This document shows, in pieces, positions 12,492-25,500 of a DNA stretch of 64,000 nucleotides. A program made the translations under genes and the position numbers. This DNA comes from Certhia americana (Eukaryota > Chordata > Aves > Passeriformes > Certhiidae). Below the pieces are notes generated by a model. That model made no database searches. It was not told the origin of the DNA and saw only the letters and a program-made list of their open reading frames with translations. The stretch covers positions 12,425,534-12,489,533 of the forward strand of contig CM031870.1 of assembly GCA_018697195.1 (NCBI GenBank). Reading direction: 5' to 3'. Numbering within the stretch: the first letter of the stretch is position 1; each line of letters begins with the position of its first letter.

Positions 12492-15400
12492 GAAAAGAGA
12501 AGAGGGGAAAAAATAGTCATATTAAAGATAATAGTTGGCACTTTACATATCAGGAATAAGGACCAACATTGAGAACCACTGTGATTAGACTCAGAGGGGC
12601 CATTAGTAAAACATTTGATTAGGGAGACTTTCATTGCTGCTCGTCTTGTGCCTTAGACCCTTTTGACTGAATTTGACTGACACACTTTTTGGTTTTACCA
12701 TAATGATCCCCAAAGAAGCCAGCAGCCTGATCTCTGTTTTAGAAGGCACTGGGGTGGGAAGGACAGCATGATGATACAACTGCTGCCTTTCAGAAACTCG
12801 GGGGAGAGCTCCTTTGCACTTCCTGAGCCAGGCCTCCACATGAAATTTGAGTTTCTCAGCCACTCAAAATTCTCTCAGCATCTTATGACAAATGACTCTC
12901 CATTCCATTAGAGGGACCTTGGTTTATTTCCTGCTTAGCAACAGCCCTGTAAAGGGTGTTCCAAACCCCTGCAGCACAGGCTGTGCAGGAGGCAGCCCAT
13001 GGCTATGCTGGCTCACCACTCTTGTGTCACATCTCCATCTAGTTCTACCCTAAAGCAATGAAAAATCCCTCATTTTCTACCCCTCAGGGAGCTTCTATTA
13101 CAGCCCAGCTGACATTCCACAAGTCACAATGCAGTTTGGGGCTTGGGCCTGAGAACAAGCTGAGTACTCAGCTGTTATTGAAATATAGAAACAAAGGCTT
13201 GGAGGGTTTTTAACAGATGATAGAAGTGCCACAGTGTCTAAATACAGGTGCAATAGATTCAAGTGCAAGACTCAGGGTAATAATTAAAACAGTACTGATT
13301 TTAAAAGGATATGTTAGAAAGAGTAAGCACATGAAATTTTTGCATCTTCCCTAACAAATACAGCCATTACACTCACTTGTATTTTGAAAAGGCCTCTCAG
13401 GGCTGTCCTACTCTTGTCATGCCATTCCTGTCAATAAAAATCAGATTTCCATGGCAAGCCAAGCTACATAGTTCCCTCTACTGTTTGTGAATTAAAGTCT
13501 GATAAGCTGAATTTGAGGCTTATCTGTCCAAGACAGCAAAGAGTAACTGCTCTGAACTTCTTTTCATTACCATCATCAAGAATGCCTCCATATATAAAGC
13601 TTCTAGAGCCTTTATTTATAGGAGATGTGCTGTGACCCAGGAGACAGATCGTATTTCAGGGAGCTGGTAATAATTCTCCACTCCTTCACACTGAGTAGCC
13701 CCCAATCTCTGAATTGTATAGAGTATCCCTCACTCTCCATTCGATTTAGCCATTGCAAACACAGTCTCCTTCATAGGAAGTGCCAGCAAACAGACTTTAC
13801 AAGGTGCAAATAGATGCCAAACTACCATCAAAATCACCTCCCAGACAAACCCCTGCAGCCAATTCCATGTTTCCCACAAAGAATAGCATTCATTGTTTTC
13901 CACTAAGAAACTGAAAACTGAGACCAACGCTGAAGAAATCCACCAAGCAAGCAAACCTTCTCTATTCCAGCCCTGGATTATTTAATAGTGCCTCCATACC
14001 ACAGTGGACATTACCCACTGCTGGGCCACTGAGCAGCTGTGCCTGTAAATTCTCCTCAACATGTGTCTTTGCTGCCTTTTCAGGTCTTATTCAAGTTTAC
14101 TCCTGTCACTCTCCTCCTTTCTGTCCCTTCACCTGAGCTGCTCTGGTCCTGCTGCCCCCAGAGCCCTTTTCCCTGCTCCTGCTTTGCTGTGCCCTCTCTG
14201 CAAACCCACTGTAGCAGGATAGATAGGCAGCTATTTGTATTCATGCCCATTTCCCTCCCCTCCCTTCCCAGAAGGATGCTCTTGTTCCAGAGCTCCTCAG
14301 GCTGCACGATTTCCCTGGGATCACAGCTTCACAGTGCTCAGGAAGGACTGTGGCAATCCAAACTAACCTTTTTGCAGGGCTGTTCCTCCTGGGAAACTCC
14401 CTAGGAGAGGCAGGCAGGCAGAGAGACAAAACATTTTGTTTCATACAACTCTTCCAGAAGGCAATGCCCTGAGTTCCAAACAAATATGACATTTTAAACA
14501 GCTATTTTACAGATATACTTTTTTTTTTTCCCCCCCCAACCCAGCTAATTTCTAACATTACCCAGCTCTGTGAACCAGTAACAAATTGATAAACTGCTTT
14601 AGGCCAATGCTGCATGTGGGACACCTCCTTGGGAAGCTTGTGGTGTGCTCCCTATTAATAACTCGCTTACCACCTATGAAAATACAGAGACATTGAACAA
14701 GAAAATAAAAGCAAAAATAGCAAAACTCCTCAGGTCTAGGTTGTTTTTAGAGGGGCAGAGAATCCCAACAACAATTCAGACTAAACTAAGCCAGTTAGCA
14801 AGAACCCAAATGCCTTCTCCAGAAATTCCAGATGCTTGGACTGGGATTCACCAAACACATTCTCCTCCTCCTGTATCACACAGGCTGAAGTTACCATTCC
14901 CTCCCTACAGCTGCAATAGCAGCATTCACCTCTGATAGACAAAGAAGATGAATTCTCATTATAATGATTTTCACATGTAAGACACTTTCCTCTACACCAT
15001 TTCTGTATTTACAGAAAACAAAAAATTGTTTTGTGGAGTTGCTTTGTACTCATTTTTAGGTAATGTGTCATAATAATATCTAGTACATGCTCAGGTTATG
15101 CAAAGTATTGTGCCACTGACAAATCATTTAACTATGCACTTGTCTTGGATGCTACAGAAAAATGGAAATTGCACAGTTTCAACACTGCAGAAGCACAATA
15201 AACAAAAACTTTCTCCCTCCTGTAGAGCTACACTTCATGTTCCTATCAGGGCCTCCTCCAGGTAATTTCTTTTGGGTCTCTTGTTTCCATTAACATTTGT
15301 ATTTTGAGGTGATTTCTACTTGTACTCAAAGGTGGAATTGCAACAACCATTTGCAGGTTATTTTATTTTCAGGGCCTGTTTTGTTACCAAGAGCAGCTAT

Positions 15401-18400
15401 GCTGTGTCTATGCCAGGTTTTTCAGAAGTTTCTTGTGATTCCCATTACTATCTGCCCTTAGAGATATCAAGAAATAGAAATAACATGCTCCTTAAATTTT
15501 TTATGGGGCACAGCCTTCTCCCCACCCCTCAAACTGAAAGTTTGGAGTAAATGTCAGCTAAAAGACATTATTGTCCATTCTTCTGCCTTTAATGGGAAAA
15601 ATAAATTTGGCAGTCTCTCTCCCCAGTGTTAAAAGTCTTAGCTACTCCCTGGGGATAGAAAGAATCAATGCAAGTAAGATCCATATTTTCTTTCTTGGAA
15701 CACCACTACTTCCAGCAATTTATTTGACTGACTATGCCTTCTATTACCATGTAAATTGTTTCAGGCTGCAGGAAAAAAAAGTATTAATCTCCTCTCAGTA
15801 AGTCATAAAATAAAGAAATCAATTTCAAGGTCAATTTAGTCTAAATAACACCTGCTGCCCTTTTTGTAACATGCAGACTCCTCTGAAACACTAAGTTGCT
15901 GTCTATAAAGGCGTCAGTACGTGATGTCTCACATAAATCAGGGTGCTGCATGGTACAGTACAGCTGATTTGCAGGGCACCAACTGGGGCTGGCAGAAAAG
16001 ATTCAGAGTAAGTCCCTTCTCTTCATACTTCTTCAACATAAGCATGAGGTTTTACAACAGAAAATAAAGCCAAGGGAGCCTGGAGTCTGTAAGGGTCTGG
16101 TTCAGCCAGGAGTTTGTGCCTTTAAGGTTTTGGGGACATCCAGGGTGTCCCAGCTCCATGCTGGGAGCATTTAGACCCATGAAGGGTAGGCAGCCTCAAG
16201 CAGGAGCTTCAGAGAAAGGGAAAAGGTTAAAAAGATAGTAACAAAAAGAAACCTTACCTTCTGTTGGAAAGCAGAGTGGAATGGCAGAGATTGGAAATAG
16301 GATAATAGGGTTTTTTCCCTATCCTAGAAGTCATAAAAGGGAAACAACTTGAAATATTCTCACCTGTTTCCATGGGGGAAAAACTTTTAAGTGGAAATCC
16401 ATTTCTCTTTTGGCCAAAAATGGTCCAATCTTTCATTTAAGTATATTTACTCTGCTCTCATTGTAGCACAACTTTGCATTTGATGGCTCCAAAGGGGCTG
16501 GACTTCCATGCCCTTCTCCTGAAAATTTGCCTTGAACTCTGTAATCTTTCTGAGCTGTAACAGAAAAGCTCCAAAGCCCCAGGACTGGGTGGCCAGGTCA
16601 CTGTGCTCCTCCCCACTGTAGTATTGCTTTCCCATAAGATGAATATAACTATTTTTCGTTTCCCATGTCCAATTCACAGCAATGCTGGTGCCTTGTTAAA
16701 TACAAAGTTCCTGACAGGTTTTTATTTCTTCCTCTGGGTCCCCCAGCAGAAGACAACCTGGACAATCAATACACAAGCAGCAGAAGTTCCTAATGAAGCA
16801 AATATTCAGATATTCTGGAAAGGGGACTCCATATTCCTGTAAGACCTCTCTAATGAAATAAAACAATGTCCAGAAGGCTTTTGAAAAGGGCTGAGACCAT
16901 AAGGATGCACAAGGCTGAGCAGATAGCAAATTGAAATCAATTTACAGAAAATGCTCTAACATAGATACCCTTTAAACCAGGAACAGGCTGTGGCTTCCCT
17001 AAGGGAGATAAACCACAGCTCTGCTCCAGGATATGGAACACCCCCCAGGCTTCTCCAGGCAGAAATGTCACAGCAGCAGAATTCTCTCTCAAACCGGTGG
17101 GCAATAGTAGGAGGTGTCCAAGGCCTTCCCATCACTTATTGCATGGTTGAATCTGGAATTATCGAGGGGTTTCACTTCTTCTACACAGCAGGAATACCTT
17201 CCCACTGTACCCAAAGAGAAAGCCAACCCCAACTCTGTCATTTAGAGCAGGGAGTACACAACACTATCCCTGTTTCACAATTCATAGCCAGCATTGGAAT
17301 GTGGAGCCATTTTTTATATATATCATATTCACATGTAGTCAGCTTTATCTGGAAGACAACATTTAACCAAATAATCAAAATATAATTTAATCAACTCAGA
17401 TATATTCATATATTTATAGAGTATAATAATTCCCCTATGATGATAGACTAGCAAAGAGGAATGCTGCCCTTTTCTAACAGGTAACACTCAGTGAATCAAA
17501 GGTTACACAGAAATAAATTGGAAAATATAAAGGCACAGAAAAAATCATTTATTTATTGGATATAAGAAAATATTTCATTTTTTAAATCCATGGTCCTGAA
17601 TCCTATTTAATGCAAACTTCTCTGTGAAATCCCACTATCACAAGCCAAGGATAATGGCTGCATGTCAGGAGCTGCCAATATACTGATTCAGTGAGTCAAG
17701 AAACAAGGATGAGATTTACTAGGAGTGATAAGCATATTAATGTTATATCATCTAAAATCATACAAATACTCATTTTGCAGTTGAATGTGTCTAAGAGCAT
17801 GAGACTCCACAGTAGATAAACAAACAGAATCCTGATATGGCTGTCCAAGGGCTCAAAAGATTAGAAACACAAGAAAAGAGCAACTTTTTAAAAAGGGTTT
17901 AATTTTTTGAGGTAAAGAAACAGGAACAACCACTAACTTCAGATGCACAGCAGAAAGAGCAGTGTGAGACACACAAGGAGCTTTTGTTAATGGGAAATTA
18001 TCTTTCCATGTGCCAAAAAGAAGCTTCAAAATTCAGGAAACCCTGTGAAGAAGAGGGAAAGATGTCTCCCAAAGATTAAGAATATAAGCAGTGCAAGAAG
18101 AAACCCAGAATATTTCTAACTACTGCTCAACTGAATGATCATGTATTTCCTAATCCTCCAGCAGTCCATGAAGTGGGTAAATTATTGAGGATCTGCTGTG
18201 AAATCAAGGTGAAGAAAAAGACAAAACAAGTGGAGAGTTCAATAAATACTTTGAAAATGTAATCACAAAGGGCACAGATGAGCATGTCTGACATTGCCCA
18301 TTATCTCCCTAGCAGAATTGCTTTAGGTTTATTGAGGCAGGAGATTTCAGTAACCTACAAGTCACTCTGGAACATTTATCTACGAGCACTAGAAGATAAT

Positions 18401-20824
18401 CAGGAGCAGGATCTGCAGAGCAATGATAATCATCACTGAGGTCTCAGGACTGGAAGGGTTTGCCCTTGCACTGTAACAGCAGCAAAGGTCCCCACAGATC
18501 TCAGAAAATGAATCCTGCCCACAGGGAGTACTGATTGGTACAGCCCCAGTGACATTGCAGCTGAGTTCAGATAAGAAATCAAAAGTTTCTGTCTTTGCTA
18601 CAAGCTCAGAGAAACCCAGCTGGGCTCTATCTCTACTCCAAACAGCCTGGGATAATGTTTCCAATGATTCCTGATTTTCACTGACCAAAACAGAATGTGC
18701 TGGAAATCTCACAGGAACATTCTCCCATGGTACCCCATCACCAACACCCCATTAGGAAACACTTAATTCACCAACTAGCCAATATTTTTTTAAGTGGATT
18801 TAAAGGCAAAAGATCAGCCACAGCATGTATCTACATTATTTTTTCCCCCCAAGGCACAGAATTTTCAGTCAATGGTTATATTTTAAACTTATTACCTGCC
18901 TGACCACTATTGCAGGATGCTCCTTATAGAATATACTTTTCATGTGATTCTCTGGCACCAGTTAGAATGGAAGCATGCACAAATCCAAGCACTAATTTTC
19001 TGCTATAGCAATATACTGCCCACCTTGCATTCTCCTGTCCCAAAATGCTTAAACAAGCTATGATCAAGTTTCTAGGGCTGAGACTTCAGACAATAATCAA
19101 AATGAGCATGTTGTTACATTACTGGGAACAATTACATGGCTGTGAAGTTCACTTATTTAGAATTGGTATCTCTCCTATTACTGTAAAATTAACAAGCATT
19201 CCATGGAGTCTTTCAGAAAAAAAAGACCAGAACATACTTTGTCCAGTCTTTGCTATATTACAGGCATATAAATTTCCTCTTTAGGGACTGCTGTCCCTAT
19301 AGTCTAACATGACATAGTCTTGACTCAGAAAATAAATATTTCACTGCTGTGGAAAATTAGCATTTTTTACAGGCTAAACAGTGGCTGCAACCCCTCTGCT
19401 TTCAATGCCCTTAGGAAACACAGCTGACTGCTTCTCAGCTCCCTGGTGAATACCACAGAGCATCATCTAGCTGTCCAAAGCATTCTCATCTTTCCTTCTT
19501 GCTACTAGCAGCAGGACCATGACTTCAAAGTGATAAGAACTGAAGATATATATTTGAAATATTGCTACATTACACACTGTGCTTTGATTTTTGACAAGTG
19601 ACCTTCCCTCAGATCCAATCAGGGCAACATTCTGTGCACTGCCCAGGGCCTGGGGAGCTCCCCTAAGAGTATTGTAATCCTAGGTTTGCTTTATTCACAG
19701 GAACATTTAACATATGCACCACCTGTTATTTGTTAAAACACTACAATACCTGTTCTCTGGATGCTATTTCAACACGCACCTGCAATTCCAAACCGCCTTC
19801 TGCCCTGAACACTTGCTGGTTTAGCACAGATTTCTTTTGGCATAGACAGAAAAAACTACAGTTAAGTATTTCAATTTTCCTTATATACTAGCATTCATGT
19901 TATTTTTCAGGAAGGTTGATGAGGCCTGAAATAACAGGACATTTCTTCTTTTTATTGAAGAAATACATAGAAATGCAAACAAAAGTGAGGAATCAATTCA
20001 AAATCCTAGGATAGCTTTCCAATAAATAAAAGTGAAATGAAAATTCAGTTGCATGCAGCTATTACAAGCTCATATAACTCTGCCAAGATAGCACTTTAGC
20101 TCCGTGTTTATTTCTGTCAGAATAATATGAGGAATGCTCTATCAGTTGGAACTGGATTACAATAAATAAGATTCAATTTAAGAATAAATGGCTTGAATCC
20201 TGAGGGCAATTTAAAATTTGTATATTTAAGAAAAATAAATCTATATCTCTTGCAAGAAAATAATGCTTTGGACAGTGAGTTTATGAAGGGATACAAGCGA
20301 TGAAATTATGTAGCTGGTGCTAATGTACCACAGTTCCTGTCAGCTAAAGAAAAACAGCAGTAAAACATAGCAACCTTCCTTTCCAGAGAGAAGGAAGGGA
20401 AATGCTCTGAGAAAGTGCTGAAACATGCAGAGAATGGATGCACCAAGAATAGAAATTAAGGCAAAATCCTTGTATCACTTGCCCATAACCCCCTCCCTGC
20501 TCTCTGCCATCGGGGTAAACCTGTTTCCATGGCATGGTATGGAAACTGTAATAACAGCAGCCAAATGAGTTCTGCCAGAATTTTCAGTGTCTCTGTAGTG
20601 CTCTAAGATGTTGGGACTTAGAGCAAAAAGCTGTGACTGCATTCAAAACGAATGAGGACATCCCTCCATATCTTTTGTGCTGGACCTATATCTTCTTCCT
20701 AAAGATTTCTCATCAAGAAAAAGGAACCCAGAGCTACCACTTGTATCCGATTCTATGCTCCACAGAGACACTTTGAATTTGTCACTATTTCAAGACCTCA
20801 AATAAATGCCAAGTTGGTATTTTC
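12492..20824. other. Non-coding DNA, no gene seen
   Basis: More than 8 kb with no exon, RNA gene or repeat family that I can support. A T-then-C run lies at 14520-14537. The stretch 14040-14400 is pyrimidine-rich on the plus strand, but its open frames look random. Confidence 0.65.
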
Positions 20825-20829
20825 ATGGA
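20825..20829. repeat. Left 5-bp target-site duplication of solo LTR
   Basis: ATGGA directly precedes the LTR terminus and is repeated exactly at 22549-22553 after the other terminus. Five-base duplications are usual for ERVL-type and some other avian ERVs. Confidence 0.8.
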
Positions 20830-21410
20830 TGCTATGGTTTGACACTGGGTAAATTCCAGGCACCTATGACAGTCACTCAATCAACCCTCCCCACCACAGC
20901 TTGGCAGGGGAAAGAAAAATTAACAAGAGGTTCATGAGTTAAGGACCAGAAGAAAATGCTCCAAGGGCAAAACAGGCTCAGCTTAGAGGTTAAAAAGTGA
21001 GTTTATTACTAACAAAATCAGAGGAGGATGATGAGAAATAAAACAAGCCCTTAAATCCACCTTTTCTTCCCCCAGCCCCTCCCTTCTTCCCACCAACAGC
21101 ACAGGGAGACAGACAGCATGGGGTTTGGTTGATTCATCACCAAGATTTTCTTCTGCTGCTCAGGGAGAAGAGTCCTCTCCCTTTGCGATCATGGGGTCCC
21201 TCCCACGGGAGACTTCTCCAGCATGGGTGCAGCAGTCCTGACAAAACTGCTGTGGCCTGAATCTCTGTTTCCATGGGCTGCAGTCCTCCAAGACCAGGCT
21301 GCTCCAGCCTGGGAGCAGGGCCCCCTCTCTCCACTGGGTCACCCACTGGATCACAGTGTCCTCCAGGCATCCACTGCTCCGGGATGAGCACCTCCCATGG
21401 GGCTGTGGGA

Positions 21411-21530
21411 GAAATTCTGCATCCTCCAGGGATCCCCAGGGGCTGTGGGTGGATCCCTGCATTCCCTGTGGGTCCCCAGGGGCTGTGGGTGGATCTCTGC
21501 ATCCCCCATGGGTCCCCATGGGATGTGGGT
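21411..21530. repeat. Three 40-bp tandem units inside the solo LTR
   Basis: Units 21411-21450, 21451-21490 and 21491-21530 each end in GTGGGT and share a GGATC...CTGCAT core. Tandem copies of a 30-40 bp motif of this kind occur within the U3 part of this avian LTR type; they may be repeated transcription-factor sites or replication slippage. Confidence 0.75.
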
Positions 21531-21641
21531 GGATCCCTGTGGATCCCCATGGCTGCAGGAGCACAGCTAGTTCACCATGCTCCTCACCATGGCCTACAGC
21601 AGAACCTCAGCTCTGGCTCCTGGAGCACCTCCTGCCCTTCC

Positions 21642-21646
21642 TTCTC
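21642..21646. repeat. Left target-site duplication of nested element
   Basis: TTCTC is repeated at 22250-22254. Removing the insertion and one copy restores a continuous LTR sequence across the junction. Confidence 0.8.
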
Positions 21647-22249
21647 TGTCAGAGCCCAGGACACTCCTCTGACTCTCCTGGATGATTTCAGACCCAGGCA
21701 GGGGGTTGAGAGACCTTGGCACAGAGTCAAAAACTCCTGTGCCTTCCATTTTAGCCCATGGGAGAAATTACCATCTCTGTGGGAGGATTTACAGGCCACA
21801 CGAGTTTGAGTAGAGTGATAGTTAATTGGTCACAGGGTGAAAAGTAGAATTTTGGGGGTTTTAGAATGGGGGTTTTTTGAATGGGGGAATGTGGGTGTAT
21901 CCTGTTCTCCTTCTTGTCCTCCATCTTCTGCTGTGATGGTGGCATTTTCTGGTTGGTTTAGAGTAGACAGACTGTCCAACAAAGGTGATAGGTATTGGAA
22001 AGTTATCTTAAATAATGTACACGTAGTTTTTAGTATAAAAGTAAACACCACCCTGAGGGAGGTGGATTGTGCCTTGAACTGACCTGCTGAGAGGATCTCT
22101 GCTAGTCAGGGAGAGAATGGAATAGATAAGGAAAAAACAACCTTGGAAAACAGAATTGACGACTCCTGACTTCTTCTTAGATCACAGGGCTTGGGGAAAA
22201 GACTTTTTAAAATCTCAGGAATCATCAAAACCATCAAAAAACCTGGGAT
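21647..22249 (+). mobile_element. LTR-like element of ~600 bp (copy B) nested in the solo LTR
   Basis: It begins TGTCAGAG and ends CCTGGGAT, flanked on each side by TTCTC. It is homologous over its whole length to 6847-7462 in the opposite orientation. A TATA box (TATAAAAG, 22034-22041) lies about 390 bp from the start, where a U3 promoter would be, and sets the plus orientation. There is no coding content. Because it interrupts the larger LTR, it inserted later. The terminal bases differ between the copies (CCTGGGAT here, CCCAAG in copy A), so the 3' end is unusual for an LTR. Confidence 0.8.
22034..22041 (+). promoter_or_regulatory. TATA box of nested LTR-like element
   Basis: TATAAAAG in the expected U3 position. 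The matching site in copy A has T changed to C at its first base. Confidence 0.5.
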
Positions 22250-22254
22250 TTCTC
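22250..22254. repeat. Right target-site duplication of nested element
   Basis: Second copy of TTCTC, after which the interrupted larger LTR resumes. Confidence 0.8.
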
Positions 22255-22548
22255 CACTGATTATGGAGTCTCCATGTTGTTTCCCTCACATGTTCTCACC
22301 TCCTCCTCTTCTCCAGCTGGAATTAACACTGTACCACCACCTTTTGCTTTGATTTCTCCTTAAATCTGTTATCACAGAGGCATTACCAACATCTCTCATT
22401 GGCCCAGTTTTGGCCAGCAGCATGTCCATCTTCAGAGCCACCAAGGATTGGCTCTGCTGGATGTGGTGGAAGCTTCCAGAAGCTTCTCACAGGAGTCACC
22501 TCTTTGGTAGCCCTGCTACCAACAAACAGGCCATGCAAAAGCAACACA

Positions 22549-22553
22549 ATGGA
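22549..22553. repeat. Right 5-bp target-site duplication of solo LTR
   Basis: ATGGA, identical to 20825-20829. Confidence 0.8.
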
Positions 22554-25500
22554 AATGGGGTATTTTTGCTAGAGACTTGCTTAAAAGAATGCACCTTTTC
22601 TAAGCTGTTTAACTGACATTTATCATATTGAAATATGTCAACACCAGCAGACTTTCAACTTTTATGGAACAACAAATTCAGGTCAACAAAAACACTGTGG
22701 GCCCAAATCAAAAATATCCAGAAAAATAGAGAATCCTTCCATTGGATCAAGTTCAAATTGCCATGGGGTGGCATAATCAGACATAAGCCTAGTTCACAAA
22801 AATTAGCTTCAACTTAACTTGAATATCAGTCGAGATTTTTGAAAGTGAAATAGTTCAGAACCAAATGGATCATCTCTTATTCAAATGTGCTCCTTTCCCA
22901 GGCATCAGCCCTTGGCAGCAGCAGTGCTGTGGCACAGATGGAGACATTTCTAACTGCCAGTGGCATTTTCTATCAGAAGTGACCAGTATTTCTGTCACTG
23001 TACAGAAGTAATTCCTCAAACCAAAGCACAGGCACAGCCCCTACCTGTATCCATGTGAGAAATGAAGGGCATGTGCACACAGGATGGATACAAAAGGAGC
23101 CTTGGCTTTCTTTGGAGCAGACAGAGAATCCTTCAGGAATATCAGACCCAACATCTCATCTCTAGCCCAGCCCCTGACTTCAGCTGTGACTGAGGGCACC
23201 CTTAGCACAAAGCAGGCCACAGAGGAATAGATAAGTTCCTACTTAGGGAATTTAGGCTTTACAAGTTGGATGTGTCCGTTTAAAATAAGGGACGAAAGCC
23301 TGGGCTTAGGCTTTCTGAAAGTAACCTACATTCCTTGGGCTGCAGCAAAAGGAGCTCTCTGTAATGATTTGTTTCACCTCAGAGTACTTCAGGATGCACA
23401 AAAACCTCTGAGCAAAGGACAGAGGGTAGATGTGCCCTCCTGACAGAAATGCCAATGCACCCAAACAGCCCTGCAGACCAGGGGAGTTACAGCACAAACC
23501 TTTTCTTGAGGTCCCACCAAAAAAATAGCAACAGCCCTCAGGAGGGAAAAACCTGGGAACAGCTTGGACCAGACACCCCACTGCTCTGCAAGGCAGCCCA
23601 AGACAGCTCATAACCAAGCCCTGCTAATATTAACAAGCCCCCAAACACAGACACCTTGACCCCTTTATGTCATAACACTGAATCATGTCCTAAATAAAGC
23701 ACTGAAATCAAACTTCTCCACAAGCTAAAGCTTGCAGCTTTAAGTCAAAAAGCTTTCATTTATTCATGATGAAGCTTTCATCTCTGCTTGCTTCCTAAAC
23801 AGAGCTGGGAGTCAAAACAATTTGTGGCTATTTTAGTTTGAAGGCATGAAGTTAAAATTCTGGATGGCTGTTTGCCAACACAAAATTGTACGTGACAGGT
23901 GCGAATTCACTTCTGAAATGGACATCAAATTCAAGGAAAGATATCTCTAATACTTTCAAAACAGAATTTCCCAAAAATAGGTTTTGAGAAGGATTAAACA
24001 ATTTGCGAAGAAGCTCACAGGACAGAAGAAGCATTTTGAACAGTTCCTCCTGGTTTATAAAAGTGACTTAGCAAATTTCCAAGTTTTTTACTGTTATTAC
24101 AAGTCATTATTGAAAAGTGCAAGGTGAGACCCAGCTGTAACCTGGTTTCTGTCTCAGCAGTTGGATAACAGGTTTCACCTCGTGTCCCCTGACACAAGTG
24201 ACACAGGCTTTTCCTGAGCCTTCCAGCACTGACATCCTGCAGCACAGGCAGCTCCAGTATTCCCTGGGTCATTGTGCCCAGCAGACATCCCAGGCTCCAG
24301 GCACCAACTAGTCCTGACTTGAGTATGCTTAACCTTTGGATATTTGAGAGATCCACTGCTACAAGACAAAAGCTTTCCGAGTTTGTGTCCATCCTCACAC
24401 ATCTCTCTGAAATGACAAGACTGCATTTTTTGAGAGAGAGAGAGAGAGAGAGGAAACATTGATTTCACCAGAGATGGATTTGCAATGAAATTATAGAGAT
24501 GCTCGTTTCAATGTTTGCTTGGCTTTAACAAACCAAACTGAATACAGCCAGTGCATTGCTGCCAACTTGCCCAACATGGAAACAGAGGGAAAGGGAAAGA
24601 AACATCAGTCCCCAGCTAACAGCAGCCAGAGTCTGCTTACAGTCTGCACAGAGAGCTGAGCATTCCCACCCCAGAGCTCATGCACAGCTTCTTACAGTCA
24701 CAAGTCAAGCTGCAGGGTCTGCTCTGACAGCAACAGGAGAACAGGCTGAATATTTGTTTCAAATAAACACGGGCCCTGTTCTGCCTAGGGTTGAAATTCA
24801 GCACTGGCAGGACAACACTGCAACTTCCAGTCACCCCAAACCTCTCTGTTTCTGCATATCCACAGGAAAAAGCTGAAATTCAAGCAGTTGCAGATCTAGA
24901 TGAATTAACTATATTTTATACTTCCTCTTGCTTGTCCAAACATCCCCCCACCCACAGCAGGTACTTTCCAGCAGCCAGCACTGGCTCCTGATGTTTTGAT
25001 CTGCTTCAAACACAGAACCAGCTCCCTGGTTACTTACTAAAGCTGAATTTACATGGGAAATTGGGACCTGCTCTGTTATCCAAAGCTTATTGATTCTTAA
25101 ATTAGGGTCACTGGATTATAAATCAAATGGCATCTAGTTAAAAAATGACCACAACAGTATTAGAGCTCAGTGTTTGGCAGGAGTACTGGCTGTGCCTGTC
25201 AGAAAAGGATACTCAGTAAAATGAGCACAGAGCCAAAAATTAATGTCCCAAAGAAAACTTTTTCTTTACATGCAATGAAGCATCCATTAACAACTGTCAG
25301 ATTGTGAATAATATCTCTGTAATAAAGGGTGACTTTTTCTTGCTGTGTGTCCAGAGAAACAGTGGATTTTTGGCACATTTCGTATTTTGGCCTTCACTCT
25401 TTCAATCCTCAGGCACTGAGGAAGCAATGGAAAAGAGATTATCGTCTTAAAGGAAAAGAATCCTGCATGCAGATTGTGGGGCTTGATACCAGAAGCCATA

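Larger units (their letters stand above)
20830..22548 (-). mobile_element. Solo ERV LTR (~1.1 kb) split by a nested insertion
   Basis: The unit begins TGCTATGG and ends ACACA, so it has the TG...CA ends of an LTR, and it is flanked on both sides by ATGGA. Subtracting the nested element and its extra 5-bp target copy leaves about 1,111 bp. A poly-A signal (AATAAA on the minus strand, 21002-21007) about 170 bp from the low-coordinate end points to minus orientation. The body, with its repeated motif of the GGCTGTGGGT type and its TCACCATGG segment, is like a solo LTR family very common in bird genomes (Birddawg/ERVL-like, from memory). No gag, pol or env is present: the provirus has recombined to one LTR. 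Confidence 0.85.

Noticed and set aside
21273..21809. 178-codon plus-strand open frame
   Set aside because: It crosses the boundary between the outer LTR and the nested element, so the frame is an accident of two transposon insertions.
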